NCBI GenBank assembly: GCA_023014335.1
Contig: JAECYW010000034.1
Location: 62,001 to 126,000, forward strand
Source: Galerina marginata
Taxonomy: Eukaryota > Basidiomycota > Agaricomycetes > Agaricales > Galerinaceae
DNA: 64,000 nt
Reading direction: 5' to 3'
Of this stretch, positions 59,601 through 64,000 are shown one piece after another. The position numbers were made by a program, and so were the translations under genes. Numbering within the stretch: position 1 is the stretch's first letter; each line of letters starts with the position of its first letter. The notes under the pieces are model-generated. The model ran no database searches. It saw only the letters and a program-made list of their open reading frames with translations, and was not told the origin of the DNA.

Positions 59601-61343
59601 TGTTTGTGATGAGAGGAAGTCGATGAGTGGGTGTTCTGAGATTTGGGGTACGATGGACTGGGGATTGGAGTTCTCCTTTTCTGAATTTAAAGAACGAGGT
59701 GCGTATCTCCTGAGAAGGAGCACCGCTTTGAGCACATCTGTGGAGCTGAAACGTACGGTGGTGCCTTATGCTTTAAATCTACAAGTTCGCGTCCTAAAGT
59801 CACGAGTGCTACAGCGAATATAGAGCTTTCTACCCATACACATGACGATCTAAATTTTTTTGAAGCTGAGTCACGACCCTTGGAGTTGTTTTGTAGAAAC
59901 GTACCTCGATCTGCAGGGGTAGAGACAATTACGACTTTCTACCTACACGTGTTGTCCCGCAAGAAGACAACACCTTATGGCCGATTGGATAATTTGATTC
60001 GCAACGACTATTCGACCTGGTCGCTATTTGATAGCCCGGAGACGTCTAGGTTCATTCTGATTAAAGCCACAATCATGGACCCTCCCTAATAGCTAGGACG
60101 CTGCTTGATATGTATTGCATATGCTGTTTTCAATTATTTTCAGCATGTATCCCTTCAAGATCTGTGACGTTTATGACGGCCGTTGGCCATTTATGCCCTT
60201 TGGATTTTCCTCAAGGCGCTTCAGGAATCAGGATACATTGAGTCGAAATTTGACCTTGAGCTCTCGATTTTCTGACAGCGCAGCCTATTATAGATAATGA
60301 ATTGTTATTCTTGTGTTATTCGGGATCGTTATCATGTTTTTAGACAAGGAACCAATGGTCATGCACCGGTCATGTTCGACTTCCTTGCAATTGGAAATTG
60401 GAATCGAATCAACACTACTTACTTGATTGAGTAGGCACCGCCCGGCTCCTGAACTAAAAATAGACCCGGTCCTTAGTAGGAGCCGAGGTATGTAGCGAAC
60501 GAATATGGCGGCACTGTAGGCCCTTCACCGTCACAAGGAACTTTGGTGCCCTGCGACTGTGGTATAATTATTTTCATGCCTGGACAATCTGACTGTCAAA
60601 TGGCGACTTCAATTGACGAACTTTGTCATTCAGGCCCGTTTTCCATATTTCAATCTAAGTATTGTTCGAGAAGGCACATTTTTTTTGCCGACTTAGAAAT
60701 TCGGGGCTTGGTGAAGCTCCAGTCCTGTCATTCCTCATTTCATCCCCCAGTAGGAGCTTGTATGTGAGGATTGTAGTCGCGATTCAGTGGCAGCTTTCAC
60801 GCAAAGCACCGTCGAACACGATTGTAGAAATTCCTCCTAAAAATAGGATTGGTCAAGACAGGACCATTTGCGTTGTCTCCGAAATCGCCCAGCGGCTCCC
60901 TGCATGTAATTAGTAAAATATGAACACTTGGCCCTCCCCCCCGGATTGACGCTCGCTCCACAACTGTGGCGGCCGTTACACCCTGCTTCGTAGTACCCTG
61001 ATTGGTCGTCCCATGGGCAATTTCTATCATGTGGTGCTTCTGTCGATCACTACAGGAACTTCTGGACTCGCGACTTTGTTTTCTTGACATTCGAGGAACA
61101 ACACGAAATGGATATCTGTTCCTTAGGACGGTCAGTTGCATCGTGCACGAAATTTAACCGAAGTATCCTGTCACTTGGGTGGAGTGCCAATTTCCAGGAC
61201 CGCTTTCTGGCTAGGTATTAACCCACTCAATCTTTTGAGCCGGTGCGTGACCTATATAATCCTGGTCGCCTCCTTCGCATATACCAGGACATCTGTTCTT
61301 TCCTCGTTACTCATCGCTTATCTCGTCTACTCTCACAACCACC
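59601..61343. other. Intergenic between divergent paralogues
   Basis: 1.7 kb without a supported gene. A 114-codon minus frame (60797-61141) has no domain. TATATAA at 61253-61259 lies 85 bp before the ATG at 61344. Confidence 0.4.
61253..61259 (+). promoter_or_regulatory. TATA-like box of paralogue 3
   Basis: TATATAA about 85 bp before the start codon at 61344. Confidence 0.4.
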
Positions 61344-63008
61344 ATGAGCACTGCCGCACTTACACCGGCCAAGGCTTCGGCGCCTCTAGAAAAAAGCGAT
61401 ATTACGAAAAAGCAGCTCAAGGTAGTCCATGACACCATCGCCAGCCAGCTGAACGACTCGGACGTCCGAAAAGGTATCCGCGGTGAGGTCAAGAAGATGG
61501 GTGAGAGCGTTGTGGCGATGGAAACGGATTTCGCCAAGGTCTACGCCTTCGTGAAGAACCTTGACGATCTGGGCGTTGTCCTTAATAAGGATGGTCAAGT
61601 CATTAAGCTCGCTCCCGAGTGGAAGATACTCCATGACGTAAGTTATACGGGAATTTTTAGTGTTCAATTGCTCATTTCCCGTTTGATTTTTAGGAATATA
61701 CAGGTCTCATGAACAAATCCCAAGAAACGGCTACTCTGCTCAATGTGAAAATCCAAGGTCAGCTTTACTATCTCGTTCTCAGACCGTTTTTCACCTGCTC
61801 GGTGCAGAACTTTTGGACGTATTTTTGCCTTACGTTGAATCAAAGGCTTCAACCGGCAAGAAGGAAACAAAGCTTAGTCAATATATCGCGGTTCGTTTCA
61901 CTTTAACTTAACCGGCGCTTAACGGCTCAACTCATTCTGTAGGATCTCGAAACTTTTGTAGCGGGTGGAACTACTAACGCCAATCGGTTCTTGAGACTCC
62001 GTGAAAACGTCGTTGCCTACCAGAAGAAACTGCATGATATAATTCCCAGCCAAATTACTGATGTCAAGACGCAGCTTGCCAAACTCGATGGGGATATCAA
62101 GAAGATTGAGGGGGAGCTTAAAATGTTTGTGTTTTCGTCATTATCGGCAAGGACCTTGCTGATGTTGCCTGATGTTTCATTGTTTCGTTTAGAATAACTA
62201 ACTTCGTGAGTCGACGATAGTTTTTAGTATCTCGTTTGTAGCAACTAAAACTTGCTATACCAGCTCGAGCAATCGTGGTATAAGGCGGGAGCCACTGACG
62301 GGCTATCCGGAATTGTTAACTTAGCGCCGCAGGCTACCCTACCAATTCTCGTAAGTCCGTCATCTCGACTCACAGAATGCATACGTCACAGCCCATCTTG
62401 ATAGGGCCAAATCCTTTCTTTCTTTGGCGAGTCGACTATAACGGACACCCTGGCCAAAGGAGCTGAGAAAGAAAGTAAGACCCATCGCATTCGAAAGTTT
62501 CGGGCTTAATTCTCATGATATTTCTGCTCAGAAAAAGAAAACGAAATCAAGGAGCTTAGGAAGCAGCAGGGAGTCCTAAATGCGCGGAGGGGCCACCTCG
62601 AAGCAGCTCTCACTGCGCTGAACGTTCTGGACGCTACATTCGCTGACCTGATTGGCCGATTAGCTACGGTGGAGGGTGTTTGGAGAATGGTAAGTGACCT
62701 CTTTCTGACGTTTCCCCCCCTTCTTGTGTAATGACTCTGTGGAACGGTAATTACAGTTGGTCAACGACGCTATCAAGCTCAAGGAAGGATTGGTGAAAGT
62801 GGACCAGGAAAGCGCGCCAAAGGATGGAAAGGCCCAACCCATCGACGACGAAGATGAGGCGATCGTAAGTTCAATGCAAATTAGTGGCTCCAGATGTCTC
62901 ATACTTGTTCAGTTCCTTGCCTTGCGCATGAAGAGCCTCAAGGTGGTATATTTTACTCTCCAAGACGCCTTGGACACCTATGCCCTGTCGGTCGCTCCTC
63001 AGAAGTGA
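61344..63008 (+). CDS. Helical coiled-coil protein, alpha-pore-former-like, paralogue 3
   Basis: Ten exons (61344-61637, 61694-61757, 61808-61890, 61943-62124, 62193-62205, 62264-62350, 62405-62474, 62532-62689, 62757-62864, 62913-63008) join in frame to 384 residues. Order: helical N-terminus (KSDITKKQLKVVHDTIASQL, VAMETDFAKVYAFVKNLDDL), ELLDVFLPYVESKAS, DLETFVAGGTTNANRFLRLR, long helix (IPSQITDVKTQLAKLDGDIK). The centre is moderately hydrophobic (GLSGIVNLAPQATLPILGQI, LSFFGES). A second long helix (EIKELRKQQGVLNARRGHLE) leads to VEGVWRMLVNDAIKLKEGLV and a terminal helix (VVYFTLQDALDTYALS). No signal peptide. The same layout and several identical intron positions tie it to the genes at 55907 and 57997. 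Possible roles are defence against grazers or a partner subunit in a bicomponent system; unproven. Confidence 0.85.
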
Positions 63009-63813
63009 ATTTTTCCTGCCTTATATTCGTACACGCGCGTTTGTATGTTGTACACTCACTGTTTCCATATATTGTCTTGAAATATTGTCATATATGATAT
63101 CACGCACACCCCATGCTTGAATCTGTTGTTTAAGCCACGGCCAAAACCTACAATGGCTCAACATCGAGCGAGTACACAGCCAATTGTCTGTGGTTCCTCT
63201 TTCTAGATCCATTTTCCATAAATACTTCTCGGCGTACCTAGTCGCGGCCCACAGGCCCTCATTTCGATGTTCGGACTTGAGAAAATAAAAGCCGCTTGAC
63301 AGAACCTGTCAAAAATGATGGCAGGAATGACACGGAACACTCGGTTCGTTTAGGACTGAACAAATGACGACGATGAGTGGGGTAACGTCAACGAAGAGAC
63401 CAGCGACTGACTTATGTACATACACCGTTAGGTCGTGAGTGACGTGCATAGTAGTTATGGTCGAAAATCGATCAGACCCAATTACATCGTCCAATTCGCC
63501 TATTTTATCTTCCTTGCTCCTAACCCCGCCGAGTCAAAACTGAGGATGCCTTCTTACCCATCGCGACGTCGGTGCCCGAACCCTGACCCCCATCGGCAAT
63601 ACCAGCGACAAGCGAATAAGATTGAATTTGGTCCGGTTTGGTCCAGAGGTCAAGTCGGTGATTGCGACGTGCAGGACGAGGACGATGGAGAGATGAGCTC
63701 TATGGGAGAACTAGGGCACCTGAATACCCATGGATAGAACGAAAGGCGGAGGCGATGACGGTTGGGCCTGGTGACCGCCCGTGACGACGAGGAGGTGTAG
63801 TCCACCACCATGT
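63009..63813. other. Intergenic
   Basis: A 100-codon plus frame (63435-63737) has no recognisable features. Confidence 0.35.
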
Positions 63814-63918
63814 CATGATCTACCCAGAAGCCCGAACCTTCATGTCTTCGTCAAGTTCTAGTCAGCATAATAATCACGCCTACGTCCTGGATGACCGTCT
63901 GCGCGTCGTCGTCAAGGT
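63814..63918 (+). CDS. Possible first exon of a gene leaving the window
   Basis: ATG at 63814 reads MIYPEARTFMSSSSSSQHNN then HAYVLDDRLRVVVK, followed by a GTCAGT-type donor at 63919. The frame and donor are plausible, but the rest of the gene is outside the window and no family can be assigned. Confidence 0.25.
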
Positions 63919-64000
63919 CAGTTGATCTTCTAATCTAGTCCTGTCGATTATTGACCATCACTATTGATGCTGAGATGGTCGGAGCGGAAGAACTCCTGAG

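Overview
The window is a nuclear contig from a basidiomycete fungus, most likely an Agaricomycete with white-rot ancestry. The genes are densely split by 45-70 bp GT-AG introns. The gene content fits this clade: a ligninolytic class II haem peroxidase, 8-cysteine class I hydrophobins, DUF6533-type membrane proteins, a cupredoxin-like secreted protein, and single-span membrane proteins with serine/glycine-rich linkers. Exon joins below were worked out by hand from splice signals and reading frame. Single junctions may be wrong even where the gene is clear.

Layout. 0.5-2.2 kb and 20.3-21.9 kb: two copies of a multi-exon DUF6533-type membrane protein. 2.7-3.1 kb: a small secreted peptide on the minus strand. 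5.1-6.5 kb: a ketoreductase/dihydroflavonol-reductase-like SDR with a suspicious last junction. 8-9.7, 14.7-16.2 and 23.5-24.3 kb: three diverged copies of an unnamed repeat. 10.2-12.0 kb: an AIM9-like phosphotransferase. 17.2-18.7 kb: a conserved fungal protein with a papain-like H...C pattern. 19.5 kb: a tRNA-like gene with an odd anticodon loop. 25.7-29.9 kb: three class I hydrophobins and one broken copy, with strongly conserved promoters.

31.9-36.4 kb is the most interesting region. A secreted precursor is made of a signal peptide and 13 repeats of 14 residues (consensus R-[SAG]-E-[DNE]-V-D-x-x-N-I-Q-W-[FL]-K), each on its own 42-nt exon, and the Lys-Arg processing sites form only when exons are joined. 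Two tandem UstYa-type (DUF3328) proteins with paired HxxHC motifs lie next to it, transcribed divergently. This is the genetic layout of a fungal Kex2-processed ribosomal peptide (dikaritin-like RiPP) pathway, with a core that does not match the known tyrosine-containing families.

37.7-39.9 kb: class II peroxidase that keeps the surface tryptophan motif but appears to have lost two of three Mn ligands. 41.05-41.54 kb: a 488-bp MITE with long terminal inverted repeats and a TAA duplication. 44.1-44.9 kb: cupredoxin-like protein. 46.1-47.8 kb: amino acid permease. 48.3-49.7 kb: membrane protein with a C-terminal PPAY motif. 50.7-51.5 kb: an uncharacterised multi-exon gene. 54.1-54.6 kb: small secreted protein. 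54.9-63.0 kb: a family of three complete helical proteins plus one 3' remnant, resembling two-component alpha-pore-forming proteins by architecture only. The last kilobase may hold the first exon of a gene that leaves the window.
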